DNA of 64,000 nucleotides from Vibrio mytili (lineage in GTDB: Bacteria > Pseudomonadota > Gammaproteobacteria > Enterobacterales > Vibrionaceae). Positions 36,882 through 45,671 of this stretch are shown here, one piece after another. The translations under genes were made by a program, and so were the position numbers. The stretch is from the NCBI RefSeq assembly GCF_000830505.1, contig NZ_JXOK01000009.1, forward strand, positions 20,255 to 84,254, read 5' to 3'. The notes beneath the pieces are model-generated. The model ran no database searches, was not told the origin of the DNA, and saw only the letters and a list, made by a program, of their open reading frames with translations. How positions within the stretch are numbered: the stretch's first letter is position 1; the number at the start of each line of letters is the position of its first letter.

Positions 36882-37942
36882 AATTAGATAGTAAATGGTT
36901 AGGCGTCATTTTATTTGTCGTACTTGTACTTCTTTTCCTTTACATGGCTGGCTTTTTTACGGAAAAACTGCCGACTGAGCGCTCGGCTAACATCAATTCA
37001 CTGGATGATAGCGTCGTAAAAACTCATGAATTGATACTGACAAGTGAGCCGGTTGTACGCGAATTTCCTGGAGTGGTGGTTGCTGAACAGCATGCAAACA
37101 TTGCGGCTCGGCTCACGGCATCGGTCATGGAAGTGTTGGTCAACGTTGGTGACAAGGTAAAGAAAGGCGATGTATTGGCGCGATTAGAAAGTGATGACCT
37201 TGATGCACGTGTTCGTCAGAGTGAAGAAGCGCTGTCGTCTGCTCAAGCTCAACTCAATGCAGCGAGAAAAGAGTTCACCCGCGTTCGAACGTTGTTAAAT
37301 CGAAAACTGATTCCTCAGTCTCAATTTGACCAAGCAGAAAGCTCACTCAAAACGGCCCAAGCAAACTTTAACCGGGCACAGGCGGCCGTTTCTGAGGCTG
37401 AGACAACGTTTGGCTATAGTATCATCACTGCGCCTTTTGACGGGCTGGTTACTCAAAAGCCGATAAATAAAGGCGATACCGCAACACCAAGCGCGTTGCT
37501 CTTTTCCATGTATAACCCCGAGTCACTTGAAATAGAAGTTAACTTTGCTGAGTCTGTGATGCCTTATGTCAGTTACGATAAAACCGTCCAAGTGACTTTG
37601 CCGTCGTATGACTTAAGTGTTGTAGCCAAAATCAAGGAAGTTACGCCTTCAGCTGACGCAAACTCTCGCAGTTACAAGGTCAAGTTGCAGTTTGATTCAC
37701 CGGGTAAAGTGTATCCGGGCTCATTCGCGAAAGTGGCATTGGCACTGACTGAAGATGTGGTATTAAGAATTCCAGCAAACGCGGTGTACAAAGTCGGGCA
37801 GTTGGATTACGTCAAGGTTGTTCAAGAAAGCGGAAACGTGGAAACGCGGTTAATTCAGCTCGGGGATGATGGAAGAGTCAGAACCGGCTTAAAGCAGGGC
37901 GACGTGGTTCTGTTAGATCCAAGAGATGTATTATCGCTTTGA
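36878..37942 (+). CDS. RND periplasmic adaptor (membrane fusion protein)
   Basis: 354 residues. N-terminal membrane anchor (LGVILFVVLVLLFLYMAGFF), a lipoyl-like half (VLVNVGDKVKKGDVLARL), a helical hairpin (SEEALSSAQAQLNAARKEF), then beta-barrel domains. The start at 36878 overlaps the permease stop (ATGA), so the two are coupled. Permease-before-adaptor is the reverse of the commonest order. A stem-loop follows the stop. Confidence 0.9.
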   Translation: MKLDSKWLGVILFVVLVLLFLYMAGFFTEKLPTERSANINSLDDSVVKTHELILTSEPVVREFPGVVVAEQHANIAARLTASVMEVLVNVGDKVKKGDVLARLESDDLDARVRQSEEALSSAQAQLNAARKEFTRVRTLLNRKLIPQSQFDQAESSLKTAQANFNRAQAAVSEAETTFGYSIITAPFDGLVTQKPINKGDTATPSALLFSMYNPESLEIEVNFAESVMPYVSYDKTVQVTLPSYDLSVVAKIKEVTPSADANSRSYKVKLQFDSPGKVYPGSFAKVALALTEDVVLRIPANAVYKVGQLDYVKVVQESGNVETRLIQLGDDGRVRTGLKQGDVVLLDPRDVLSL

Positions 37943-37945
37943 ACG

Positions 37946-37976
37946 TGCAGCCTTAGTCATTAATACTAAGGCTGCA
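37946..37976. terminator. Stem-loop ending the RND operon
   Basis: 12-bp perfect arms TGCAGCCTTAGT and ACTAAGGCTGCA with a 7-base loop; the T-run is short (TTTA), so termination strength is uncertain. Confidence 0.7.
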
Positions 37977-38010
37977 TTTAGCAAAGCGTTAGTTAATAAC
38001 AAAGCGTTAG

Positions 38011-38877
38011 TTAATGAATGCTAATTTCAGCATTGATCGGGCAGTGATCACTCAGCTTGTAATTTAATACATCTCGCGATGTGAAGACGGTTTGTTTAAC
38101 CAAAGCTGCGTCTAAGTTTGAGCTAACCACAATGTGATCAATCAAAGAGCGGAACTGATGGGTCTTGTTGGCATTTCGATTAGAGCGAACTTTACACTCT
38201 GCTTGTGTTTTGTGTGTGGCAAGTCGAGCTCGATTGCCGTTTGTCATTACTTCCCACAGCCAATCACCTTGATAGGCCAAGTTATGATTAAAATCTCCTA
38301 ACACCACATAGTGTTGTTGATTGGCTTCACGCGCATTCATCCATTTGGCTAACGCTTGTCCCTGCTTTGTAAGCGTCTTGCATTCTCGGCTGTTTTTGTA
38401 TGCGCCGCTGCACCCGGCTTTAAGGTGAACTGAGAGAAGGTGGGTTTCATTTTTGGTATTGGGATTCATAACAATGTAGCTAGCGAAACGCAGTTTGCTA
38501 CTGTTGGGTGTGATCCTGAAGTCGGTGGGATCAGACACTTTAATCCCTTTGCGGACCGCAAAACCAGTATATTGGTTGGTATCTGAGAATTGCAAAGACT
38601 TGTTGTGTGACGCCGAGCGGTCAGACATATAAATCACATAGTCATTGCCGACGACCTTTTGAATTGCGTCTTTACTATCGACTTCTTGAAAAGCCAAGAC
38701 ATCAGCTTGGAAGTTATCCACATAGTCGTGGAGTTTTTTAAAATCGTCCCGATTTCGGGATATTTTTCCGCCATCGGATGAAAGCCACTCGATGTTCCAG
38801 CTGGTAAGTTTGACTGAATCTTGAGCAAATGACGCTGAACAAAACAGTAACAATGGTATAGCAAAAAAAGATCGCAT
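38011..38877 (-). CDS. Secreted endonuclease/exonuclease/phosphatase-family protein
   Basis: About 288 residues from the ATG at 38877, which opens a signal peptide (MRSFFAIPLLLFCSASFA); an in-frame ATG five codons upstream is the alternative. DNase I-like fold: TSWNIEWL with the metal asparagine, FQEVD with the catalytic glutamate, VHLKAGC, LGDFNH and, at the end, SDHCPI with the catalytic histidine. Likely an exported nuclease or phosphodiesterase. Stand-alone gene convergent with the RND operon. Confidence 0.88.
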   Translation of the reverse strand: MRSFFAIPLLLFCSASFAQDSVKLTSWNIEWLSSDGGKISRNRDDFKKLHDYVDNFQADVLAFQEVDSKDAIQKVVGNDYVIYMSDRSASHNKSLQFSDTNQYTGFAVRKGIKVSDPTDFRITPNSSKLRFASYIVMNPNTKNETHLLSVHLKAGCSGAYKNSRECKTLTKQGQALAKWMNAREANQQHYVVLGDFNHNLAYQGDWLWEVMTNGNRARLATHKTQAECKVRSNRNANKTHQFRSLIDHIVVSSNLDAALVKQTVFTSRDVLNYKLSDHCPINAEISIH

Positions 38878-39049
38878 TTTGGTTGCTCTCACTCCGTTAT
38901 TTTATCGTATTCCCTTCCAACCTTTATTCTACAAGACTTGAGAAAAAAGCAAGTCTATTTAAATGAAAATTTCGAGTTTTCATTGTTTTCTTAATAAGTT
39001 TGATCATCCCTTGAATATCGATTTCTTATTGTTCTACAGCCGATCTTTA

Positions 39050-39063
39050 TTGATCGAGGTCAA
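39050..39063 (+). promoter_or_regulatory. FNR-type box upstream of nrdD
   Basis: TTGATCGAGGTCAA matches the TTGAT-N4-ATCAA consensus at nine of ten positions, about 120 bp before nrdD. Fits anaerobic induction of class III ribonucleotide reductase. Confidence 0.65.
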
Positions 39064-39094
39064 TGTTTTCAATTGGTGCTTTTCGTTAAATACG

Positions 39095-39143
39095 CCACAA
39101 TATATTGTGTCATCAGAATAAAAAACAACCCCATATAGTGTGT
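39095..39143 (+). promoter_or_regulatory. Paired NrdR boxes upstream of nrdD
   Basis: Box 1 contains CACAATATATTGTG (39096-39109), a perfect palindrome matching the NrdR consensus. Box 2, ACCCCATATAGTGTG (39128-39142), matches at about 12 of 15 positions. Centres are about 33 bp apart, three helical turns, the usual NrdR arrangement. Confidence 0.8.
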
Positions 39144-39184
39144 TTGTGGATAACTCTGTGAGTATGTTGGGGTAAGGAGAAAAA

Positions 39185-41305
39185 GTGAAACCAATCGTAA
39201 TCAAGCGTGACGGCTCGAGAGCTCCGTTTAATCGGGATCGCATTCAGGCGGCAGTCGAAGCTGCAGCAGAAAACAAAGACAAAGATGTCGCTATCTACGC
39301 ACTTAACGTTGCACTCGCGGTCGAATTACAGCTTAAAGATCACGATGAAGTTCACATCCATGAGATTCAGGATCGTGTCGAGAATGAATTGATGCAAGGA
39401 CCATACAAATCCCTTGCGCGTTCCTACATTGAGTATCGTCATGATCGAGATATTGCACGTGAAAAGCAAAGTGCACTGACTCGCGAAATTGAAGGCTTGA
39501 TTGAAGAAAGCAATCTTGACCTTATCAACGAAAATGCGAATAAAGATGGCAAAGTAATTCCAACGCAACGCGACTTGTTGGCGGGTATTGTTGCTAAGCA
39601 CTACGCGAAGACACACATCTTACCGCGTGATGTTGTTCAGGCGCATGAAGTCGGGGACATTCACTACCACGATTTGGACTACGCACCCTTTTTCCCAATG
39701 TTTAACTGTATGCTGATCGACTTAAAAGGCATGCTTACTCATGGGTTTAAAATGGGCAATGCAGAGATCGATACGCCAAAATCCATCTCGACAGCCACCG
39801 CTGTCACTGCACAAATTATCGCACAGGTTGCCAGTCATATATACGGGGGCACAACCATCAACCGTATCGACGAGGTGCTGGCTCCTTATGTCATGACAAG
39901 CTATGAAAAGCACCTAGAGATTGCGAAGGAGTGGGATATTGCGGAGCCTGAAGCGTTCGCAAAAGCCCGTACAGAAAAAGAATGTTATGACGCTTTTCAG
40001 TCGCTAGAGTACGAAGTAAACACGCTACACACTGCGAATGGACAAACCCCGTTCGTTACTTTTGGTTTCGGCCTAGGCACGAGTTGGGCATCTCGCCTTA
40101 TCCAGCAATCCATTTTGAAGAATCGTATCGCTGGCTTGGGTAAGAACCGCAAAACGGCAGTATTTCCAAAGCTGGTGTTTGGTATTAAAGATGGCCTCAA
40201 CCACAAATCTGATGATCCAAATTATGACATAAAGCAGCTCGCGTTGGAGTGTGCTTCCAAGCGAATGTATCCAGACATTCTTAACTACGACAAAGTCGTG
40301 GAAGTTACAGGCTCATTTAAAACCCCGATGGGCTGTCGCAGCTTCTTAGGGACATATGAAGAAAACGGTGAACTGGTTCATGAAGGCCGTAACAACCTTG
40401 GCGTGGTGAGCTTAAACCTTCCTCGTATCGCGATTCGCGCGAAAGGCAGTGAAGCGAAGTTCTACGAATTGTTAGATGATCGACTACGTCTCGCTCGTAG
40501 AGCGTTGGAAACGCGTATTACTCGACTCGAAAACGTCAAGGCCCGTGTTGCGCCAATCTTATATATGGAAGGCGCATGTGGCGTTCGCCTTAAAGCTGAT
40601 GACGCTATCGCTGAGATTTTCAAAAACGGACGTGCTTCGATCTCACTTGGGTACATTGGTGTGCATGAGACGGTGAACGCACTGTTTGGCAATGAAGTTC
40701 ATGTTTATGATGATGCTGTACTGCGAGAAAAAGCGGTTAAGATCGTTAAGCATCTTAAACGAGCGATAGAGCAATGGGCAGAGGATACCGGTTACGGGTT
40801 TAGCTTGTATGCAACGCCAAGTGAAAACCTATGCAGTCGTTTCTGTCGCATCGATACGAAAGAGTTTGGCATCATCGAAGGCGTGACGGATAAAGGTTAC
40901 TACACGAACAGCTTTCACCTTGATGTAGAGAAGACGGTTAACCCATACGATAAAATCGATTTTGAGATGCCATACCCTGAAATCTCAAGTGGCGGTTTTA
41001 TCTGCTACGGTGAATTTCCGAATATGCAACGCAATATTGAAGCACTGGAGAACGTGTGGGACTACAGCTACACACGCGTGCCGTATTACGGAACAAATAC
41101 GCCAATCGATGAGTGTTATGAATGTGGCTACACCGGTGAATTTGAATGTACGAGTAAAGGCTTCACTTGCCCAAGTTGCGGCAACCACGACTCAACGAAA
41201 GTATCGGTAACGCGACGTGTATGTGGTTACCTTGGCAGTCCTGATGCACGTCCGTTTAACTTCGGTAAGCAAGAAGAAGTTAAACGCCGAGTGAAGCACC
41301 TCTAA
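39185..41305 (+). CDS. nrdD: Anaerobic ribonucleoside-triphosphate reductase
   Basis: 706 residues from a GTG with ribosome site AAGGAG. Class III reductase making dNTPs without oxygen. N-terminal ATP-cone (IKRDGSRAPFNRDRI), a central ten-stranded barrel, the C-terminal zinc ribbon (CYECGYTGEF and CPSCGN) and the glycyl-radical loop RRVCGYLGSPDARPF. Paired with its activase nrdG 73 bp downstream. Upstream FNR and NrdR sites fit its known control. Confidence 0.96.
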   Translation: MKPIVIKRDGSRAPFNRDRIQAAVEAAAENKDKDVAIYALNVALAVELQLKDHDEVHIHEIQDRVENELMQGPYKSLARSYIEYRHDRDIAREKQSALTREIEGLIEESNLDLINENANKDGKVIPTQRDLLAGIVAKHYAKTHILPRDVVQAHEVGDIHYHDLDYAPFFPMFNCMLIDLKGMLTHGFKMGNAEIDTPKSISTATAVTAQIIAQVASHIYGGTTINRIDEVLAPYVMTSYEKHLEIAKEWDIAEPEAFAKARTEKECYDAFQSLEYEVNTLHTANGQTPFVTFGFGLGTSWASRLIQQSILKNRIAGLGKNRKTAVFPKLVFGIKDGLNHKSDDPNYDIKQLALECASKRMYPDILNYDKVVEVTGSFKTPMGCRSFLGTYEENGELVHEGRNNLGVVSLNLPRIAIRAKGSEAKFYELLDDRLRLARRALETRITRLENVKARVAPILYMEGACGVRLKADDAIAEIFKNGRASISLGYIGVHETVNALFGNEVHVYDDAVLREKAVKIVKHLKRAIEQWAEDTGYGFSLYATPSENLCSRFCRIDTKEFGIIEGVTDKGYYTNSFHLDVEKTVNPYDKIDFEMPYPEISSGGFICYGEFPNMQRNIEALENVWDYSYTRVPYYGTNTPIDECYECGYTGEFECTSKGFTCPSCGNHDSTKVSVTRRVCGYLGSPDARPFNFGKQEEVKRRVKHL

Positions 41306-41328
41306 ACATAGCATAAATCCATATATCG

Positions 41329-41358
41329 AAATCAACTCATGATGGGTTGATTTTCGTT
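41329..41358 (+). terminator. Stem-loop between nrdD and nrdG
   Basis: Arms AAATCAAC and GTTGATTT (41329-41336, 41346-41353) followed by a T-rich tract TTCGTTTTT. A weak terminator or attenuator that could lower nrdG relative to nrdD. Confidence 0.5.
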
Positions 41359-41384
41359 TTTCTCAAAAGCCAAGCGATGTGACC

Positions 41385-41855
41385 ATGAACTATCATCAAT
41401 ACTATCCAATCGATGTCGTTAACGGACCAGGGACACGCTGTACACTGTTTGTGTCGGGTTGTGTTCATCAATGTCGTGGCTGCTACAATCAATCCACGCA
41501 ACGCTTAGATTCAGGCGTGTTCTTTACTCAAGAAGCAGAAGACAAGATCATTGCTGATTTAAACGATACTCGAATCAAACGTCGAGGGTTATCTTTGTCT
41601 GGCGGCGATCCACTTCATCCGGCTAACGTGCCTCAGATACTTAAATTGGTAAAACGTGTCAGAGAAGAGTGTCCGAACAAAGACATTTGGGTTTGGACGG
41701 GGTACACCTTGGCAGAGCTGAACGCACCTCAAAAGGAAATTATCGAGTATATTGACGTTCTGATTGACGGTAAGTTTGAGCAAGACAAAAAAGATCTGAA
41801 TTTGGAATGGCGTGGTAGCTCCAACCAAGTTATCCATCGATTCAATACCTTTTAA
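41385..41855 (+). CDS. nrdG: Anaerobic ribonucleotide reductase activating protein
   Basis: 156 residues from the ATG at 41385 (MNYHQYYPIDVVNG); a GTG two codons earlier is possible. Radical SAM enzyme: the cluster motif is C-VHQ-C-RG-C in SGCVHQCRGCYN, and LSLSGGDPL is the SAM-binding GGE-like motif. It generates the glycyl radical on NrdD. Confidence 0.95.
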   Translation: MNYHQYYPIDVVNGPGTRCTLFVSGCVHQCRGCYNQSTQRLDSGVFFTQEAEDKIIADLNDTRIKRRGLSLSGGDPLHPANVPQILKLVKRVREECPNKDIWVWTGYTLAELNAPQKEIIEYIDVLIDGKFEQDKKDLNLEWRGSSNQVIHRFNTF

Positions 41856-42064
41856 CCGAAACTTCTCCAAACTCAAACTTAAAAGTGATCGCGGTAGTTA
41901 CGCTACACAAGTAGTGTGACTTTGCCCTTAAAGTAGACTAATGCCAGTGTATTGGTACACATTGAGTATATAATTAAGCGATTACATCAAAAATCATTTC
42001 GCCATTTTAGGTGGAAATGTTACCTTGAGGCTCAACACTTGAATTTCAAAGGGTTATGACTTTC

Positions 42065-43252
42065 ATGTTTTCTAATCTACCAACTCCTGTATTAGATCCT
42101 ATTTTATCTTTATCCGTTGCTTACCGTAACGATGAACGTCCAAACAAGGTAGACCTTGGTATTGGCGTATACAAAAACAGCGCAGGCGAAACGCCCATCA
42201 TGAAAGCCGTTCAAATGGCCCAAGATGTTGTTGTAAATACACAAAAAACAAAAGCTTATGTTGGCCTGGCGGGGTGTGAAGAGTTTAACCAAAGCATGGT
42301 TGACCTTTTACTTTCAGGTACGTCTGCTATCGGCCGTGTGGCTGCTATTCAAACGCCAGGTGCGAGTGGCGCGCTGCGTATGTTGGGTGACTTAATGAAA
42401 GTCGCTCAACCAGATACGACGGTTTGGATATCAAACCCAAGCTATGTCAATCATAAACCAGTAATGGAAGCGGCTGGACTCACGGTCAAGTATTATCATT
42501 ATTTCTCTCCAGAAACGAAGCAAGTGGATACAGCCAAAATGCTTGACGACTTGTCAAAAGCTGGACCTTCAGATGTGGTGTTACTTCATGGTTGTTGCCA
42601 TAACCCGACGGGTGCCGATATTGATTATTCTGCTTGGCAAGCGATAACAGAACTTGCACAGAAGAATGGGTTTACGCCGTTTGTTGATATTGCTTACCAA
42701 GGATTCGGTGATGGCCTTGAAGAAGACGCGAAAGGTCTGCGTTTTATGGCGAATAATGTCGATGAGATGCTTATTACGACGTCATGCTCAAAGAACTTTG
42801 GTTTGTACCGTGAGCGCACAGGTGCAGCGATTGTTGTGGGCAAAAACGCACAAGATGTTGCCAATGCAAAAGGCAAACTACTGACACTGGCTCGGGCGAC
42901 GTATACGATGCCGCCAGATCACGGTGCTGCATTGGTCAAAACGATCCTACAGGACACAGCGTTGACTTCTATCTGGAAGCAAGAGCTCAGTGAAATGCAA
43001 CAACGTTTATTAAACCTACGTCAAAGCTTATGTAACGAATTGAGAAATAACCATAATACTGATCAATTCAATTTCATTGAAAGCCACAAAGGTATGTTTA
43101 CTGTGCTAGGATTTAGTGAAAACCAAATGACGCAACTTCGTGAAGATTATGGTATTTACGGTGTCGGTGATGGACGAATTAACATCGCAGGACTGACCGA
43201 GAACCATATCCCGTATGTCGCGGATGCAATTAAAAAAGTGTCTAAACTTTAA
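42065..43252 (+). CDS. Aromatic amino acid aminotransferase
   Basis: About 395 residues, fold type I PLP enzyme of the AspC/TyrB family. The PLP lysine is in SCSKNFGLYRERTG, and LHGCCHNPTG and VDIAYQGFGDG are typical. I favour the ATG at 42065 (MFSNLPTPVLDPI) because the AAGGG ribosome site is well spaced for it and too close to the ATG at 42056. Upstream, a TATAAT at 41969-41974 is preceded by an inverted repeat GTGTATTGGTACAC (41947-41960) covering the -35 region; its regulator is not identifiable and it is not a canonical TyrR box. Confidence 0.9.
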   Translation: MFSNLPTPVLDPILSLSVAYRNDERPNKVDLGIGVYKNSAGETPIMKAVQMAQDVVVNTQKTKAYVGLAGCEEFNQSMVDLLLSGTSAIGRVAAIQTPGASGALRMLGDLMKVAQPDTTVWISNPSYVNHKPVMEAAGLTVKYYHYFSPETKQVDTAKMLDDLSKAGPSDVVLLHGCCHNPTGADIDYSAWQAITELAQKNGFTPFVDIAYQGFGDGLEEDAKGLRFMANNVDEMLITTSCSKNFGLYRERTGAAIVVGKNAQDVANAKGKLLTLARATYTMPPDHGAALVKTILQDTALTSIWKQELSEMQQRLLNLRQSLCNELRNNHNTDQFNFIESHKGMFTVLGFSENQMTQLREDYGIYGVGDGRINIAGLTENHIPYVADAIKKVSKL

Positions 43253-43264
43253 CTCGGAGTGTAG

Positions 43265-43957
43265 ATGAGCAACTGGAAACTGATTCTACCGCTTGTACTG
43301 AGCGGTACTTTGATGGCTTGTACCTCAACACAAACCGCAACGGTTGAACCTACGACTCCAGAAGTCAAGGAACCAGTGCCGGAGAAGCCTGAAGTGGCAG
43401 TAGACGTCACGCCAAAGGTTGAGCCAGTCGTTAAACCTGAGACGAAACCGGAACCAAAGCCAAAGAAAAAATCAGAGGAAAAGCCGAAACCGAAACCTGA
43501 AAAGCCAGCGAAGGTTCAGAAAACACCTGACGGAATGTTGGTATTAGGCTCTGAAGAATGGGTATATATTCCTGACATTGATCAAACGTTTAAAGCTCGG
43601 GTAGACACTGGTGCCACAACGTCATCTATTAGTGCAACGGACATTGTTCCGTTTGAACGTGATGGTAAAGATTGGGTACAGTTTAAAATCGACTTTGATG
43701 GTAAAACGAGTAAAGAGTTCAAAGTACCCGTAGCGCGTTGGGCTAAGGTAAAACAATCGTCTTCAGACGACGTGGATAAACGGCCAGTGGTTTTAGCGTA
43801 TATCCAAGTGGGGGATTACAAAGAAAAAACAGAATTCACACTGGCTGAACGTGGGCATATGACATTTCCTGTTTTGTTAGGACGCAGTTTTTTCCGAGAC
43901 ATTGCCGTCGTGGATGTATCCAAAAAATACATTCAAAATAAGCCAAGCAAGAAGTAA
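43265..43957 (+). CDS. Retropepsin-like (RimK-associated Zn-protease family, PF05618) lipoprotein
   Basis: 230 residues. Lipoprotein signal with lipobox LMAC (cysteine about 19), then a 60-residue linker very rich in Pro, Lys and Glu, suited to spanning periplasm or peptidoglycan, then a C-terminal aspartic-protease-like domain with RVDTGATTSSIS and LLGRSFFRD. The family was named ATP-dependent zinc protease but the DTGA motif is retropepsin-like. It follows the aminotransferase by 12 bp, so probably co-transcribed; a strong terminator follows. Confidence 0.82.
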   Translation: MSNWKLILPLVLSGTLMACTSTQTATVEPTTPEVKEPVPEKPEVAVDVTPKVEPVVKPETKPEPKPKKKSEEKPKPKPEKPAKVQKTPDGMLVLGSEEWVYIPDIDQTFKARVDTGATTSSISATDIVPFERDGKDWVQFKIDFDGKTSKEFKVPVARWAKVKQSSSDDVDKRPVVLAYIQVGDYKEKTEFTLAERGHMTFPVLLGRSFFRDIAVVDVSKKYIQNKPSKK

Positions 43958-43985
43958 TCAAAGCTAGCTACAGACATTTTCATTT

Positions 43986-44013
43986 AATGGCTTCCCAATA
44001 GGAAGCCATTTTT
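43986..44013 (+). terminator. Terminator after the retropepsin-like gene
   Basis: 10-bp perfect arms AATGGCTTCC and GGAAGCCATT with loop CAATA, followed by TTT. Confidence 0.85.
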
Positions 44014-44031
44014 ATCTCTCTAATCATTCAG

Positions 44032-44089
44032 TATTGCCAAACGCCACAAGGTGTTCGTCTCAGCGGGGGAATTGAAGCTCCTGGCAATA
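44032..44089 (+). other. Stem-loop candidate upstream of cobQ
   Basis: TATTGCCA (44032-44039) is perfectly complementary to TGGCAATA (44082-44089) with 42 bases between, inside which shorter pairings are possible. It lies 70-130 bases before cobQ. It lacks the conserved words of the cobalamin riboswitch. Unassigned. Confidence 0.35.
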
Positions 44090-44161
44090 GCTATTCTCCT
44101 TGGCATAGGTATGACGATAACGTTATGATTGGTCATCTTATTTTTTGTCATACGTAACATC

Positions 44162-45625
44162 ATGAAATCAGCAATCCCATCTTTAATGGTTCAAGGCACC
44201 ACATCGGATGCCGGCAAGAGTGTACTTGTGGCTGGCCTTTGCCGCGTCTTACAAAGACAAGGGATTCATGTTGCGCCATTTAAGCCGCAAAATATGGCGT
44301 TGAATAGCGCGGTCACAAAAGATGGTGGTGAGATAGGCCGTGCGCAAGCGGTACAGGCTCAAGCCTGCGGTATAGAGCCAACTGTGCACATGAATCCAGT
44401 GCTGATTAAGCCAAATAGTGATACCGGTGCTCAGATCATCTTACAAGGCAAAGCAATTAGCGATATGGACGCGGCAGGATTTCATGACTATAAAAAGGTC
44501 GCGATGGACACGGTCTTAGACTCTTTTTCTCGTTTAAGCCAAGAATATCAATCCATCATGATTGAAGGTGCAGGCAGTCCCGCAGAGATTAATTTGCGTG
44601 AGGGCGATATTGCGAACATGGGATTTGCCGAGGCGGCTGATGTTCCGGTCATCATCGTTGCTGATATCGACCGTGGTGGCGTGTTTGCTCACTTGTTCGG
44701 AACTTTAGCCTTGCTCTCTGAGTCAGAGCAAGCGCGTGTACAAGGCTTTGTTATTAATCGATTTCGTGGTGATATCCGCTTGCTACAGCCTGGTTTAGAC
44801 TGGTTGGAAGAAAAAACGGGTAAACCGGTCTTGGGTGTGTTGCCATATCTCCATGGATTTAATTTAGAAGCAGAAGATGCTATCACCACGCAGCAAGAAT
44901 TGAATAACGACGTTAAGCTAAACATTGTCGTCCCTGTCTTAACTCGTATTAGTAATCATACCGACTTTGATGCGCTGCGACTGAACCCAGATATCAACCT
45001 CCGATATGTTGGTCAAGGTGAGAAAATCGATAAAGCAGATTTGGTAATTTTACCTGGTACCAAATCTGTCAGAGACGATCTTGCCTATTTGCGCAGCCAA
45101 GGGTGGGACAAGGATATTCTGCGGCATTTACGCCTCGGAGGAAAAGTCATTGGTATTTGCGGCGGTTATCAGATGTTGGGCAAAACCATTCATGACCCCG
45201 ACGGCGTTGAAGGTAAGCCAGGAGAAAGTACCGGATTGGGCTTGCTTGATATACATACGGTATTAACCAATAGTAAGCAACTCACCATCGAAGAAGCCGT
45301 CCTTAATCTCAATGATCAAAACGCCAAAGTGAAAGGTTATGAGATTCACGTAGGTCGAACCGATGTCTATGAAAAGCAGCCGATTACGCTTAGTTCAGGT
45401 GAACATGATGGTGCCTTGAGCGAATGTGGCCAGATTCTTGGTACCTATTTGCATGGTTTTCTCGATGAAACTGAAGGGTTGAATCTAATTACCGAATGGG
45501 TAAACGGCACCCAAGTAAAACAGCAAGACTATGCGGCCCAAAAAGAACAGGGGATTAATCGTATTGCAGATGCAATCGAGCAACATCTAAACCTTGATTT
45601 TCTGTTTCGCGAAAATAACAAATAA
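44162..45625 (+). CDS. cobQ: Cobyric acid synthase
   Basis: 487 residues from the ATG at 44162. Amidates adenosyl-cobyrinic acid a,c-diamide in cobalamin synthesis. N-terminal dethiobiotin-synthetase-like ATP domain ([23 protein letters not shown]), C-terminal class I glutaminase-like domain with the cysteine in [10 protein letters not shown] and histidine in YLHGFLD. It is the only cobalamin gene here and stands just upstream of modABC. A heptamer repeat spans its stop codon. Confidence 0.95.
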   Translation: MKSAIPSLMVQGTTSDAGKSVLVAGLCRVLQRQGIHVAPFKPQNMALNSAVTKDGGEIGRAQAVQAQACGIEPTVHMNPVLIKPNSDTGAQIILQGKAISDMDAAGFHDYKKVAMDTVLDSFSRLSQEYQSIMIEGAGSPAEINLREGDIANMGFAEAADVPVIIVADIDRGGVFAHLFGTLALLSESEQARVQGFVINRFRGDIRLLQPGLDWLEEKTGKPVLGVLPYLHGFNLEAEDAITTQQELNNDVKLNIVVPVLTRISNHTDFDALRLNPDINLRYVGQGEKIDKADLVILPGTKSVRDDLAYLRSQGWDKDILRHLRLGGKVIGICGGYQMLGKTIHDPDGVEGKPGESTGLGLLDIHTVLTNSKQLTIEEAVLNLNDQNAKVKGYEIHVGRTDVYEKQPITLSSGEHDGALSECGQILGTYLHGFLDETEGLNLITEWVNGTQVKQQDYAAQKEQGINRIADAIEQHLNLDFLFRENNK

Positions 45626-45650
45626 CAAATAACAAATAACAAATAACAAA
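45612..45650. repeat. Heptanucleotide tandem repeat at the cobQ stop
   Basis: Five copies of AAATAAC in a row plus a partial sixth. The first copies encode the last residues and TAA stop of cobQ; the rest lie in the cobQ-modA gap. Copy-number change would alter the spacing before modA but not its frame. Confidence 0.85.
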
Positions 45651-45671
45651 TGCATTGCGACGGAGCAAACT

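Noticed and set aside
44020..44160. Cobalamin riboswitch before cobQ
   Set aside because: The conserved B12-box words are not present; only an unassigned stem was recorded.
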